Shown: positions 46,813 to 58,359 of the stretch, piece after piece
How the letters are laid out: every line of letters begins with the position of its first letter
Numbering within the stretch: position 1 is the stretch's first letter
Assembly: GCA_012845835.1 (NCBI GenBank)
Contig: JABAKD010000010.1
Coordinates: forward strand, 14,069,401-14,133,400
DNA length: 64,000 bases
Origin: Undaria pinnatifida
Taxonomy: Eukaryota > Sar > Phaeophyceae > Laminariales > Alariaceae
Reading direction: 5' to 3'
The notes under the pieces: generated by a model
What the model was told of the DNA's origin: nothing
Databases searched by the model: none
What the model saw: only the letters and a program-made list of their open reading frames with translations
Program-made: the position numbers and the translations under genes

Positions 46813-47919
46813 TCCACCACCGGACGCCGTCTCCGAGCTCCGTGTGGATGCCGCCCAGTCGTCGCCTCCGGGTCATTCGTCGGGCGCAACCGGGCCTGGG
46901 GCTTGACCTGTGAGCAGAAGCAAACAACAGCTTAACTTATGCGCTTGCCTTCTCAACGCCATAGACGCCTGAAAGAATACAATAACGATACCGTATGATG
47001 TGAAAAACACACAATTACTGTAGCGTGAGATGCACACCACAACCGTAACTACAAAGATAAATAATACAAACAACGGAGTATCATAGGCATCGACACTACA
47101 TTATTGATGTGCAACACCTACATCTCCATCTTGAGTAGTACCACTATTTTTTCGCTTCTTGGTATATCGCCTACAGTAGTACACGAAAACGTTACCCTGG
47201 CTCCAAATCCAAGCTGTTCGTCCCCAAAAAATGCGCACAGTTCCAATTGCTTCTCGGACTGAGTATGTTCTTGGGCCTTACCTTGTGTGGGTTGGTGTCA
47301 GCTTCCACGTCAATATCGTAGGAATCACCAGCCCCGTCGACCTCCGGCACAGTGTGGCTGGTCGTTGTAACGGGGGGCAGGCATGGAATACAGGACGGAT
47401 AAGATAGTGTCTTGCATGGTGCGAACAAGATGTATATGGTCGTACGTCATGCTTTTACAGACGTACAGCAGCACCAGGTAGAGCACTGATAAAGTGCTGC
47501 GCAAGTTTCATGTTGCGGTAGTACCAGTACAGGTGTTTGCAAAGGACTACCAGGTGCCAGGTATTAAATATTGATAGTACAGTGGTATATACACACGATA
47601 AAGGGGGGGTGGTGAAATCTAATGAACACGAGTTGGGGGGGGGGGGGATTCAATTAATTCATACTAATTCAAGACATTAATTAACGAGGCACACGCTACT
47701 ACTGCTGCTCCTGCTGTTGAATGCTGATATCAAATTTAAGGGCACCTTCGGTCACGGCAACCCTGGAACAACAAAGTGAGTACGTGAGTCAACAAAGAAG
47801 TACGACAGTATTTTGATACCTTGACCTACTTTTAACGTGTTTTTGACGAAAGCAATACTATTTCTGGTATAATAACGAGATATCATGACTCCCTACCGAA
47901 CACGGCATACATAGCTCCA

Positions 47920-47957
47920 CCATACGTATGCCTTTACTAGACTAGGCATAAGTATGG
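47920..47957. repeat. Terminal hairpin CCATACTTATGCCT, right
   Basis: Mirror of 38448-38485, with one base changed (ccatacgtatgcc). Confidence 0.75.
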
Positions 47958-48081
47958 TCATGTTGTACGACGTCGTTCTCGGAAGATACCTCCTGCGTCT
48001 TCCTTCCTACTTTGACAAACAACTTGGAAATAGTATAGGAAATCAAAGTGGGATGGAAAAAAAATAATCGTACGCTTGTTC

Positions 48082-49206
48082 TTCTTTATTCCGTACAGAT
48101 CGTGTGTTCAAGCGTCGCATCTGCAGTCGGACATAGGTTCAGCCTCGGCTCGCTTGGCATGGGTATTATACCTGCCTGCTGCCTGTACCTAGCAAAGATA
48201 GCTTGGCGCCATCGATGCGCAGAGCATCTTAAAACGCGAGGATGGTCAGGGTTACGACGTTACGACGTCTTGTTCGGAAGATACGTCTTCCTTCCTGTCC
48301 TACTTTGACAAACTACTTGGAAATAGTATAGGTATGAAAGATCGGAGGAAAAAAAAAATACGTACGAACGAGTGTTCTGCTGTACCATTCAGCATTACAG
48401 ATCGTGTGTGCAAGCGTCGAATCTGCAGTCTGGCATAGGTCCAGCCTCGGCTCGCTTGGCATGTGTATTGTACCTGCCTGCTGCCTGTACCTAGCAAAGA
48501 TTGCTTGGCGCCATCGATGCGCAGAGCATGTCAAAACGCGGGAATGGTGATGTGTGTACGACGTCTTGTTCGGAAGATGCGTCTTCCTTCCTGTCCTACT
48601 TTGACAGACTACTTAGAAATAGTATAGGACATGAAAGTGCGGAGGAAAAAAAAATTACGAACGAACGAGTGTTCTGCTGCTGTACAGATCGTGTGTGCAA
48701 GCGTCGCATCTGCAGTCGGACATAGGTCCAGCCTCGGCTCGCTTGGCATGTGTATTGTACCTGCCTGCGGCCTGTACCTAGCATAGGTTGCTTGGCGCCA
48801 TCGATGCGCAGAGCATCTCAAAGCGCGAGAATGGTCATGTGTTACGACGTCTCATGGTCTTGCTTGCTGCTTGTTGTGTTGCAGTATCGTACATACCTAC
48901 TTGTGCGTGGTTTGTAGACATACACAACAAAGCTCTAAGTTGGCCACTGATTAACTGCTGCCCTGTGAATAACATCACCTAACAACGTGCTCACCTCCAC
49001 AAGTATGCTCCCGTCAGCACCCCCTCTCGATGACGTGTCGCGTTCGATCCGTTTCGGCGGGGTTCTTTGACATCTCAAAAACTCTGGCCAGCGTCGTCTC
49101 GTAAGAACCCGTTTCTCCATATGGTTTTGATTGGTTTCAATTTTTTTTTGAGGCATGTTTTCTACAGGGGCTGATAATGAAATCCGATAAAAAACGCGGT
49201 GCATCT
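48082..49206 (-). repeat. Right outer inverted arm with three tandem units
   Basis: Three units of about 290-300 bp, each with ggcgccatcgatgcgcagag (about 48207, 48508, 48795), and a distal part matching 32039-32420 in reverse. The right side has one unit more than the left and lacks the A-tailed insertion and the 5-kb insertion. Confidence 0.75.
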
Positions 49207-49880
49207 TAAACAATAACACTGACCAGCCGGCTGATATCACCTCACTATCATTCTGGACATCTAACATCAAATCTTCTAGAATAATAAACAATACCAGGCG
49301 GGTGATATAAAGGGATGTCTTCTTGCTACAACCATCAGATTTGTCCCCTTTAAGTATTTATAGTTCCCGCGCACATATTGAAGTGTCGCGCCCGCCCCCC
49401 CCCCCCCCCCCTCGATCACTTTTGTTCAAACGCCCCACTTACAATCGAAATCTGCCAGAGTAGTAAACACTACCAGCCAGGTGATATCATCTCATTATCT
49501 TTCTAGCCATCCATGTTCCGTAGCTCCAATTCATTCCCCCCCCCCCCCCCCCGCCCCTTTTTTTCCCTCGCCCTTTTGTTAAAATGCCCCACCTACAATC
49601 GAAATCGGCCAGGGTAATAAACACTTCTTTCTACGCAATTGATATCACGTCCTTATCTTTCTAGCCATCCATGACGTAGCTTTCATTCACCCCCCCCCCC
49701 CCCCCCCCCCCGCCCAACGCCCCCTCTTTCCCCACCACCCGCACGATCGCCTAGCACCACGCGTATAGCAAACCCCTACATATATGCGTAATACGCGCGA
49801 TCGGAGTATCACACACAAGCTTGCAAAGATGAGTTTCGACCAAATCTTCCATTTCACAGCTGGAATGTGTTTTTATATTA
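49207..49880 (-). repeat. C-tract repeat cluster and dispersed repeat fragment
   Basis: Three degenerate units, each with a run of 14-20 C, then cgccccacctacaatcgaaatc, a gtaataaacact stretch and ctttctagccatccatg. They are followed by a minus-strand piece of the dispersed repeat (agcttgcaaagatgagtttcgac). The same order recurs at 58360-59117, so both belong to one element with expandable C-tracts. Confidence 0.65.
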
Positions 49881-50768
49881 CACAAGGGCTCCGCATGGGT
49901 GCCGGCGATGCCTCGGTTAGGGCAGGGCAGCACTTCGAATTGTTCGATTCACAATACTTGGTAGAGTAAAAAAAGTCACCACACACAATCATAGTCTGCG
50001 CGTACAGTATGCAAGGTAATGCCAAGAGCTTGATATAGACTAACAATCATAACAATGTACTACTATTAATAGCTACCGTTTTTTAAGTGAATCCGATTCC
50101 GAGCTTCATTCATCAGATTTCGATCGGATAAATCCGAGCACACGCCGACTGACCCTTTCGTCTGGCGACGAAACGTGTTGAGTGCCTTTCTTATGATATT
50201 TTAACTCGATCAAGTATCCGGGGCCAGTAAGGTGACTGACCATGTCCGCTGCGTGTGATTAGAGAAGTTGTACATGGACCAATTGCATAATACAACAGCA
50301 GTCAGTCCAGATCGAGTCGATCGGAGCAACTGTTGCGTGGGTATCGTATTATTGCAGCAGCAGTAATTCACTTCACTTCTTTTCTTTTCCCCATCCCATT
50401 TATTGCGATGCTCGCATTACTCTCGAGCCCTCCCAGTAGTATAACCCAGATGCCCGGGGTCATATAGTGGGCTCCCCTCCCCCCTCCCCACTACGGTACC
50501 TGCCCTAATTTTTATCGCGAGAAGAATTCAGCATTTTCTTCCCTCGACGATTCGCGTCGAATTGTACCTACCCACGCTGCTAGGCGTTTTTAGCAGTTAG
50601 TTGATCCTTCATTTCCCATTTATTTCTGCAAATAAATAAAGCCAACAAAGCTCACAACGGTGGTTATTTAACTCAAGGATCAACGCTAGTATTAGTAGTA
50701 GTAGTAGTAGTAGTAGTATTCGAGTGTAGCCTCACTAGACCGCCGGGGCTACCGGCTATATATCTCTC
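49881..50768. other. Region without recognised gene
   Basis: No exon or clear repeat is supported, apart from a short (TAG)n run at about 50690-50720. Confidence 0.45.
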
Positions 50769-51064
50769 ACTGCCCCGGTGGGGTATCAGGTTATATTCCT
50801 GAGCCTGGTATAGGTCAGCTTCGTGAGTTCGAATCCCCCCGAGTGCGTATTCGAATAATTTTTCGTCTTGTGCACTAAATGACTTGCGGAAAGCGCGAGA
50901 GCGTGAGTTAGCAACACTTGATGAAAAATCGACGATCAATGGGTGCTGAACCCTATGCGCCAAAAAAAATGAAGGCAATAACCAGGCGGGGGAAGGGAAG
51001 GACGACACCTGTGACCACGGCTTGTATCTCCAGAAGCTGGAAAGTAGAAGTGTGCCAAAAAAAA
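50769..51064 (+). mobile_element. tRNA-derived SINE (family 2), second copy
   Basis: Head actgccccggtggggtatca with A-box-like and B-box-like (gagttcgaatccc) segments. The body matches the copy at 15961-16278 (gacttgcggaaagcgcgaga, gtgagttagcaacac, gacacctgtgaccacggctt) and it ends in a short A run. No clear target duplication was found, so the ends are approximate. Confidence 0.75.
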
Positions 51065-51436
51065 CTACTGATAGAAGAGATGATCAATCAGCAATCAGCA
51101 GCACTAAGGATCACGTCAAGTAAGAAGCAACACAAACTGATTTGTCAGTTACGTACCAACACACGACCGCTCGCACTTGATCGGCAAACGACCACAGCAA
51201 CGGAGTTAGAGACCACAGCAACAACAAAGCAAGCCATCCTACCGTCTTCTTAGTACCACCTTCGCGTGGCGTTACTTAACATCAGGAGGAACTTGTGTAA
51301 TACAACCCTCGAGGCCCCGGGGACGCAGCCACCCGCAACGCTGCTGTGTGGCTTTTCCCGGCGCAGTAATCGTAATCACTACCACCTCCTCCTCGTTTGG
51401 TCATGCGTGCGCTTGCCACGTCTATATTCGTGTACC

Positions 51437-52192
51437 TATTATAGATGCTACTTGCCAGTAAGCATCATGTCGTTTCTTGATAACACTTAAAAGTCATCTG
51501 GTACACATTGCGAATTGTTCGTACAACAGACACTGATAATAAGTCTGTTAGTTGTCGTTTATCGATGCAGTATGTAGCAAGCACAAATCTCAGCAGTAAT
51601 ATCTTGGATACATGATGCACAGTAGCTTGCTGGTTAGTCATATCCAAAAGCTGGTACATGTAGTACGTACGAGTAATGTTAGTACGAAAAATAATGCGGC
51701 GCAATAACGTACGGTTAGCAACGTTCATGGGATATGATTTTAGGTTGACCGTCGGGACGTTGACGTAGCTAAGCTCCCAGAAGCAAACCTCAGGGAACAT
51801 AGCCATAGGTGCGGTAGACCACGAGCAAGCCTCGGGAAACGTTGCTGTAGGTAGATCAGACATCTACCCGTAGAGTACATCTGTCCGTAGATTAAGGCAT
51901 TGTGCCGTCTCGATCACGTGATGATCAGGCCCACCTCGACCACTCCTCTTTGCTCACCATCAGCTCTCATCTGCTGAGCAAATAAATCATCTATCAACAT
52001 ATCGGCCTGGGGTCGCCGAACAACATCTTCTCGGCAAGAGCTCTCTGCTCTTACAGGCTCACCTAACAGCGGCCTTCGTTTGCCTCAAATCATATATATA
52101 GGCTGTGTCTTCATCGGGTCATCCGAAAGCGAGCCTACGAGTGTACACCAGCTAAGAGCTGATACACGCCAAATGCCACCTAATAATTAATA
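51437..52192 (+). repeat. 5' LTR, 756 bp
   Basis: Nearly identical to 55313-56060. It begins tattatagatgctacttg where the 3' copy has tgttagagatgctacttg, so its first bases have mutated. The LTRs differ by an 8-bp indel near 51845 (ttgctgtagg) and a few substitutions. It ends aattaata. Confidence 0.9.
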
Positions 52193-52502
52193 GGTCATGA
52201 CCCTCGCACGCGTAAACGAGGAGAGCGGCAGCACGGATTCACGATCATCATCACTGAGGACGGCTGATCAAGAAATTTACTGCTGCTTACGGGAGCTTCT
52301 ACGTTTTCTACACGAGTACGACGAAAAGTATCAGGCGGAGGACTACGAGTACTTTGTTGGAAACGCGCGGTGTTCTGTACACAAAACTGCCTCGCACGAC
52401 GGCACGGAATGCTACAAGCAAGGAGCGCCACGCCCACCGCAGAGTGGACGCGCTCTCACTGCCTGTGCTGTATAAGGCGCGAGCACACGCCCCAACGACG
52501 AA

Positions 52503-53246
52503 ATGCCGTTCCTCAACTTGGACGATGGTTTCGAAGAGGGATTCGCGTTTACAGGGCTGCTAGCTGGTAGCGGCAACAGGGGTTTTCACCCCAGGGGTTT
52601 TCACCCCAATGGTAGCGGCAACAGGGGTTTTCACCCCAACAGCGACGGGTTCACGATGCTTGTGGACAGCGGCGCGTTGGACCACCTGATAGATGAGGAG
52701 CTGATTCCAAGACTGCGGAAAAGCATGAAAGATTACAAGAAGCTAGCAGATCCCGAGACCATAATAAACAACGGGAAAAAGGTATTCGCAACAGCAACAG
52801 GCACCATCTGGGGATACATTATCGATCAGGCTGGCAAGCGCGTTCCTGTTCGCATCTCGGCCATGTTCGTACCTGGACTGGGACGCAATGTCTTCTCCTT
52901 CATCGAAGCAATGCAATCAGGGGTAAGCACTATCCTCGAGACGAGAAACCCCCACTTGCAGTTCGACAGCAGCACTCCGCTCCCGCTCACCCAACACCCA
53001 GAGGACAAGGGCGTATGCTCTTACGACGTATTTCTTCGCACCCTGGGCGACACGGCTGATTCATCATCAACGCCTGCTGTAGTTCCTGCAGCACAGGCAA
53101 GCAACGACGCTAATCGAGGCGTTTGCACCTTCAACAAGATCCAAGAATTCTGCACCAACTCCGGCATAGCCATGGAGCACACCACGACGGTAACGCCCCA
53201 ACTGAAGAAGGTATCCGCGCGGTATGGACAGAGTCATGCGACCTAA
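52503..53246 (+). pseudogene. Copia protease joined to the end of the integrase core
   Basis: The active-site motif LVDSGALDHLID is followed by the usual Copia sequence ADPETIINNGKKV, TATGTIWG and ISAMFVPGLGRNVFSFIEA. After residue about 200 the frame passes into IQEFCTNSGIAMEHTTTVTP, which resembles the end of a retroviral-type integrase core (normally xxDNGxExxx...TPQxNGxxER). The region between, with the integrase zinc finger and most of the core, is missing, so a deletion has fused the two. Two short repeats (GSGNRGFHP) lie near the N-terminus. Confidence 0.8.
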
Positions 53247-53390
53247 AAGGAGTGCACACCATCAGGCGGAAACAACACGCCTGAAGAGGCTACTGTCACG
53301 GAGACTAAGCGCCAACATGCGCAAATCCCGGACAAGCCCGAGAAAGCCGTTGTCACTGAGACGGAGCGCTTTTGTGCGCTAGTCCAGGTC

Positions 53391-54396
53391 ATGCTATACT
53401 ACTGCGAAAACAACCTTCTGGAAGAGGAAAAGTCATCGACAACAGCCGGAGCGTCATCGACGGGAGCTGGAGCATCCTCATCAGAAAAAGAGTCATCATC
53501 ACCAGAGATTGGAGAATCATCATCAAGGGCTGGAGCACTACCGCAAGAAGTTGGAGTGTCCTTGACGGGAATTACAACTGCTATTACGCCCGGGGACGCA
53601 CATTCTACTACAACTGGGGCCGCACTGGATGTACCGCATCACGAGACCGCCAGTACAAGACCCAATCCAAGCGTCGAGGATACCGTCAACAACACGCACG
53701 CAACAGGAGCATCGGGGACAACCCCACCGACCACGTGTGTAAACTTCACCTGCACCGAGAGAGACCCGTTTCGGATCTCGGAGGAGGAAAACCGGGTGAT
53801 TAAAATCCCCAACGACATACTAAGATGCCATTCACTTCACGGATCAGCATCGCCTGGAATCACTAGAACCGGAATCACCGGAGCTTGGATCTTCGAAGCA
53901 TCTTCGCATGGGATCTTCGGAGCAACGTCATCTGGATCACCATCGCATATCGGAGCAATTGCATCTGGGATCACTGAATCAACTTCATCTTGGATCACTG
54001 GAGTATCAGCTGGACCAACATCATCACATGGGACCATTGGAATCGCTGGATCATCGCCATCTGGGATCACCGGACCATCAGCATAGCCAAGGGTCGACGG
54101 ATCGACAATGCCCGCTACACCCGGGGATCACACCAGCTACTTTTGAGCCAAGCCTTGGAGCCAAGCTCAACAACGAAACAGACCGACAGGAGGAGGTTCA
54201 CACGCTCATGACAGCAAAAGGACAGCCACGGGCAAGCCCCGAGACAGGATCTGCGGAATCAACACAGGGCGATCAAGAGCCACTGGCGACATCTCCGGCC
54301 TTCGTGTACACCCGCAAGCCAACCTCAAGCTTCCTCTCCATCCTGAACGACGAGCCCATAAACATCGAGGCCAAGACGCAGAGACGGGCTGCATAA
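53391..54396 (+). pseudogene. Remnant of the Copia region between integrase and reverse transcriptase
   Basis: Two overlapping frames (53391-54086 and 53908-54396) are rich in Ser, Thr, Gly and Pro. DNA repeats of tctgggatcaccgga type produce GITG/SHGI patterns. FRISEEENRVIKI and NDEPINIEAKTQRRAA look like linker sequence of a polyprotein. No reverse-transcriptase motif (YxDD) is found up to the 3' LTR. Confidence 0.5.
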
Positions 54397-55312
54397 TTAA
54401 CAGTCGAGGCGGAGCCGATGACGGCAATGTTTCGAGAGAAATAAATATACCTACCTCTCCAACTTCAAGATGAAGTTAAGCCTCTAAGTCCAAGCGACGG
54501 ACAACTGAACCAAGCACATCTAACGACGTCTATATCAACAACGTCTACACCGACAACGTCTACACCAACAAGGTCAAGCCACTGGAAGTGTGAAATGCGT
54601 AATCTCTTTACCAAAGCTGTACGTAGAGTGTCGCATGTTCTCTTTGTACGGGGCGAGCAGAGACAACGACCGGTGTTGTACATGGTTTGGAGAATGCGAA
54701 ATATCGCAATTAATGCCAAGTAAGAGTACAAGTCGAATAGGTATTTCGACTGGATAGTTGAATCTTACATTTGACTACACGCCATCTCCGGTACTTGAGG
54801 ATAAAAGCGGCCGAGGAAAACGCCACCTGGACAAGTACACACGGAAGGTTAAGATACACGAGAGGTGATGTCTCTCTATGATAAGTGGTCTTATCCAGCA
54901 GTAAATCGCTGGCAGTGCCCCTTTGTTCCTTTGTTTGAGGGCGGCAGGAACATTGGTAGGCTGTTCACTCCTATGATTGTTGCGGAATGATGAACGCATT
55001 CACTGTTTTAGAATACTGCAAACATCTTCTATTCCTTGGTTGATTAACGATTGAAATAAAGTTCACGTCTGGTGATTCTAGTACTGTGACCTAGTAAGTT
55101 AACTTGCATGAATATGCAGAAGCACGTAGTGTCAGAGCAGGGTTTTTAGTGTCCGCTTATTTTGTGTTCACCCCTTGGGTATTTTAGCAAGATGAGTTTG
55201 CTCTACGCAAAATATTTTCCCAACAGTTATCATTGTTGCTGCATACATTTCTGTTATGGAGTTTTTTAGCATGTGACGCAGAGCGAGAAAGTGTTAACTT
55301 AACGGGAGGAGG
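54397..55312. other. 3' internal region of the Copia element with polypurine tract
   Basis: No coding motif is found. At 54530-54570 a short repeat (caacgtctacaccgacaacg) is visible. The polypurine tract aacgggaggagg ends at 55312, immediately before the 3' LTR, where plus-strand DNA synthesis is primed in such elements. Confidence 0.7.
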
Positions 55313-56060
55313 TGTTAGAGATGCTACTTGTCAGTAAGCATCATGTCGTTTCTTGATAACACTTAAAAGTCATCTGGTACACATTGCGAATTGTTCGTAC
55401 AACAGACACTGATAATAAGTCTGTTAGTTGTCGTTTATCGATGCAGTATGTAGCAAGCACAAATCTCAGCAGCAATATCTTGGATACATGATGCACAGTA
55501 GCTTGCTGGTTAGTCATATCCAAAAGCTGGTACATGTAGTACGTACGAGTAATGTTAGTACGAAAAATAATGCGGCGCAATAACGTACGGTTAGCAACGT
55601 TCATGGGATATGATTTTAGGTTGACCGTCGGGACGTTGACGTAGCTAAGCTCCCAGAAGCAAACCTCAGGGAACATAGCCATAGGTGCGGTAGACCACGA
55701 GCAAGCCTCGGGAAACGTTTAGATCAGACAACTACCCGTAGAGTACATCTGTCCGTAGATTAAGGCATTGTGCCGTCTCGATCACGTGATGATCAGGCCC
55801 ACCTCGACCACTCCTCTTTGCTCACCATCAGCTCTCATCTGCTGAGCAAATAAATCATCTATCAACATATCGGCCTGGGGTCGCCGAACAATATCTTCTC
55901 GGCAAGAGCTCTCTGCTCTTACAGGCTCACCTAACCGTGGCCTTCGTTTGCCTCAACTCATATATATAGGCTGTGTCTTCATCGGGTCATCCGAAAGCGA
56001 GCCTACGAGCGTACACCAGCTAAGAGCTGATACACGCCACATGCCACCTAAGAATTGATA
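55313..56060 (+). repeat. 3' LTR, 748 bp
   Basis: Starts tgttagagatgctac and ends aattgata; it pairs with 51437-52192 as described there. Confidence 0.9.
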
Positions 56061-56279
56061 GTACCTACCAAAATTCAATACACAAATGCACCACTATGAT
56101 CCCTACTGCAGTACCATGGGGCTTCTTTTACAGTAATATTATTATTTGTTTCGGCACAAAATATGACGCCAACTTGGAAACAATGTCTTGCCAATTTTTT
56201 TTCATCAACCCCTCCACACATCAAGATCCGAAGGATAATTGGAGAGTACCGTTCAATGCAAAATTCTGCGCGTTTCTCG

Positions 56280-56520
56280 CTTGGACGGCGGCCTTCGAAC
56301 AAAGTGATTTGACTGCGAAATGCTACAGCACTGCCCACTGAGCTATTCTTAATCACTTGCCTCAGTAGCTCAGTGGGTAGTGCTACTACATATATATGTT
56401 AAACTACGAAAATAACCATTCATAACGTCGTCAGCGCGCACGCTTGAAAAGGACAAATATGAAGTCGGTGAGAATCGAACTTACGACACATAGCACTACC
56501 CAGTGTCACTTGACTTAGTA
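56280..56520. repeat. Cluster of tRNA-like fragments, partly head-to-head
   Basis: On the plus strand, cagtagctcagtgggtagtg (about 56364) is a perfect D-arm/A-box-like string. On the minus strand, about 56345-56320, tagctcagtgggcagtgctg repeats it. Minus strand 56505-56455 has actgggtagtgctatg, then gtaagttcgattctcaccga, a T-arm/B-box-like string. None forms a complete cloverleaf, so they are more likely SINE heads or tRNA fragments than working tRNA genes. Confidence 0.55.
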
Positions 56521-57140
56521 ACACTCACAGTGAGTGGGTTATGCAAATAAACAACCAAACAAGTATGTTTTCCAGTTCGTTAATTAATTATCACCGACTT
56601 CGTACGAGCGATCTCCGGAGCAATTTCCTCTCCACGTACTACAGTTAGAAGTACTCAGAAGAACACTAACAGCTGGTCAAAAGCCTACTATTAATAACTA
56701 AGCTCGCAATTATTTACGCGGTCGCAATTCGCCTGGTCATTTGCATCATGTACGTTATCTTGAATTTTTTTGTTTGTTTATGAAGGGCGTCCGTCTAAAA
56801 CTTTAGACCCTAAATATAGTTGTATCCCCGCCTTCATTCCCGGCCGTAGGGAACCTTTCGCAGATGTCGTAGTATATACATGCGTGTTTAAAAAGCACGT
56901 CATCGCTCACGCGTTATTCGTTTATTTATTTTTGTAGGTTTTTGTTGTACGCTGTTGTTGGCGCGTACCCAATTACTGTTTTACCAGATATTATTTTTTC
57001 ATGTGCGTATTCACCCGACGAAGTTATACACATTCTTCACTTGTACAACTCCTCCGGACGATTTCGAGCCTATATCAGGTTGACGTGCAGACCAAGCACG
57101 CTCGAAATGAGAAACGCTTTAACAGCACCAAACGCAATAA
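56521..57140. other. Region without recognised gene
   Basis: AT-rich. Nothing beyond short open frames is seen. Confidence 0.4.
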
Positions 57141-57144
57141 TATA

Positions 57145-58320
57145 AAAAGACGAACTAGAGCGATCTACTACTGGTATTATAACACGCGCTCAAGCCCTGC
57201 AGCAGGCGTCAAGCAAAACAAACAATCGAGAGTATACCACCGCAAAATTCAAAACTTTAGCAACTACCTACCGTTTGGAAGAGATGCCAATTTTAGAAAT
57301 TATCCAGACGCCGCAGACGTTACTACAAGATACAACCGAAGTCGCAAGATTACCTCCTCAAAATACAATATTTTTGCAATTTCTCCCTTGTCTCGCTCAG
57401 GATCCATCCGCGTTCACGTCGAGGTGCCCAGCGGATAAGGAAGGGCGAGGGGCGTAGGAACCGCCCCCCGCAGACTTGTACGTGTTTCATTCGTTCAAGC
57501 CCTCCAGACGTCAAGCAAAACAAACAAACGCTCAAGCCCTGCAGACGTCAACCAAAACAAAAAGACGAACTAGAGCGATCTACTACTGGTATTATAAGAC
57601 GCGCTCAAGCCCTGCAGACGTCAAGCAAAACAAACGATCGAGAGTATACTACCGCAAAATTCAAAACTTTAGCAACTACCTACCGTTTGGAAAAGATGCC
57701 AATTTTGGAAATTATCCAGACGCTGCAGACGTTACTACAAGATACAACCGAAGTCGCAAGATTCCCTCCTCAAAATACAATATTTTTGCAACTTCTGCGC
57801 TGTCTCGCTCAGCATCCATCCGCGTTTACACCGAGGTGCCCAACGGATAAGGAAGGGCGAGGGGCGTAGGAGCCGCCCCCCGAAGACTTCTACGTGTTTC
57901 ATTCGTTCAAGCCTTGCAGACGTCAAGCAAAACGAACAAACGCTCAAGCCCTGCAGACGTCAATTAAATCAAACGCTCGAGAGTATGCCACCGCAAAATT
58001 CAAAACAATACAATAGCAACTATCTACCGTTAGGAAATGATGCCAATTTTGTAAATCATCCAGGCGCTGTAGACTTGAAGATACCAGCAAAATCTCCGGA
58101 ATTCCTCCTCGACATGCGATACTTTTGCAACTTCTCGCTTGTCTCGCTCGGCATCCGTCCGCGTTCACGTCCATGTGCGGAACGGATACGACAGGGCGAG
58201 GGGCGTTTGAGCCGCCCCCCGAAGACGGCGCTCGAACGAAGCTATTTGACCGAGAATTCCAGTTCCGCGAAACGCATACTGAGGCCGAGACGAAAAAAAA
58301 CTTTTGACCGAATCCCTGAA
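57145..58320 (+). repeat. Three-unit tandem repeat (about 415 bp) with conserved open frames
   Basis: Units start near 57149 and 57564 (gacgaactagagcgatctac), with a third, more diverged unit from about 57960. Each carries an open frame reading IQNFSNYLPFGRDANFRNYP, then DAADVTTRYNRSRKI and SKYNIFA, ending near RVHVEVPSG. The third keeps QYNSNYLPLGNDANFVNHPG. The indels between units are mostly multiples of three in the first two copies. I do not recognise the sequence; a second frame is also open, so coding status is uncertain. Confidence 0.5.
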
Positions 58321-58359
58321 ACAAAGGATGATCTTATACGTATTTATGTGACCTAAATC

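Larger units (their letters stand above)
38324..48081. repeat. 9.76-kb near-perfect palindrome carrying two opposed transposon copies
   Basis: Every position x from 38324 to about 40585 has its complement at 86405-x, and from about 40648 to 43224 at 86466-x. The 61-base change in offset marks a deletion on the right side. The arms meet at a 17-base spacer (43225-43241). I could find only single-base differences at about 38477 and 43198 besides that deletion, so the arms are almost identical. Each arm carries the same three open frames. The alternative is an assembly artefact from a fold-back read, but the arm-specific differences argue against a purely computational duplicate. Confidence 0.9.
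51437..56060 (+). mobile_element. Copia-type LTR retrotransposon, internally deleted, 4.6 kb
   Basis: Two long direct repeats (51437-52192 and 55313-56060) flank 3.1 kb. The 5-bp target duplication GTACC lies at 51432-51436 and 56061-56065. A polypurine tract (aacgggaggagg) lies just before the 3' LTR. The internal region encodes an aspartic protease but no reverse transcriptase or RNase H, so the copy cannot move by itself. Confidence 0.9.
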
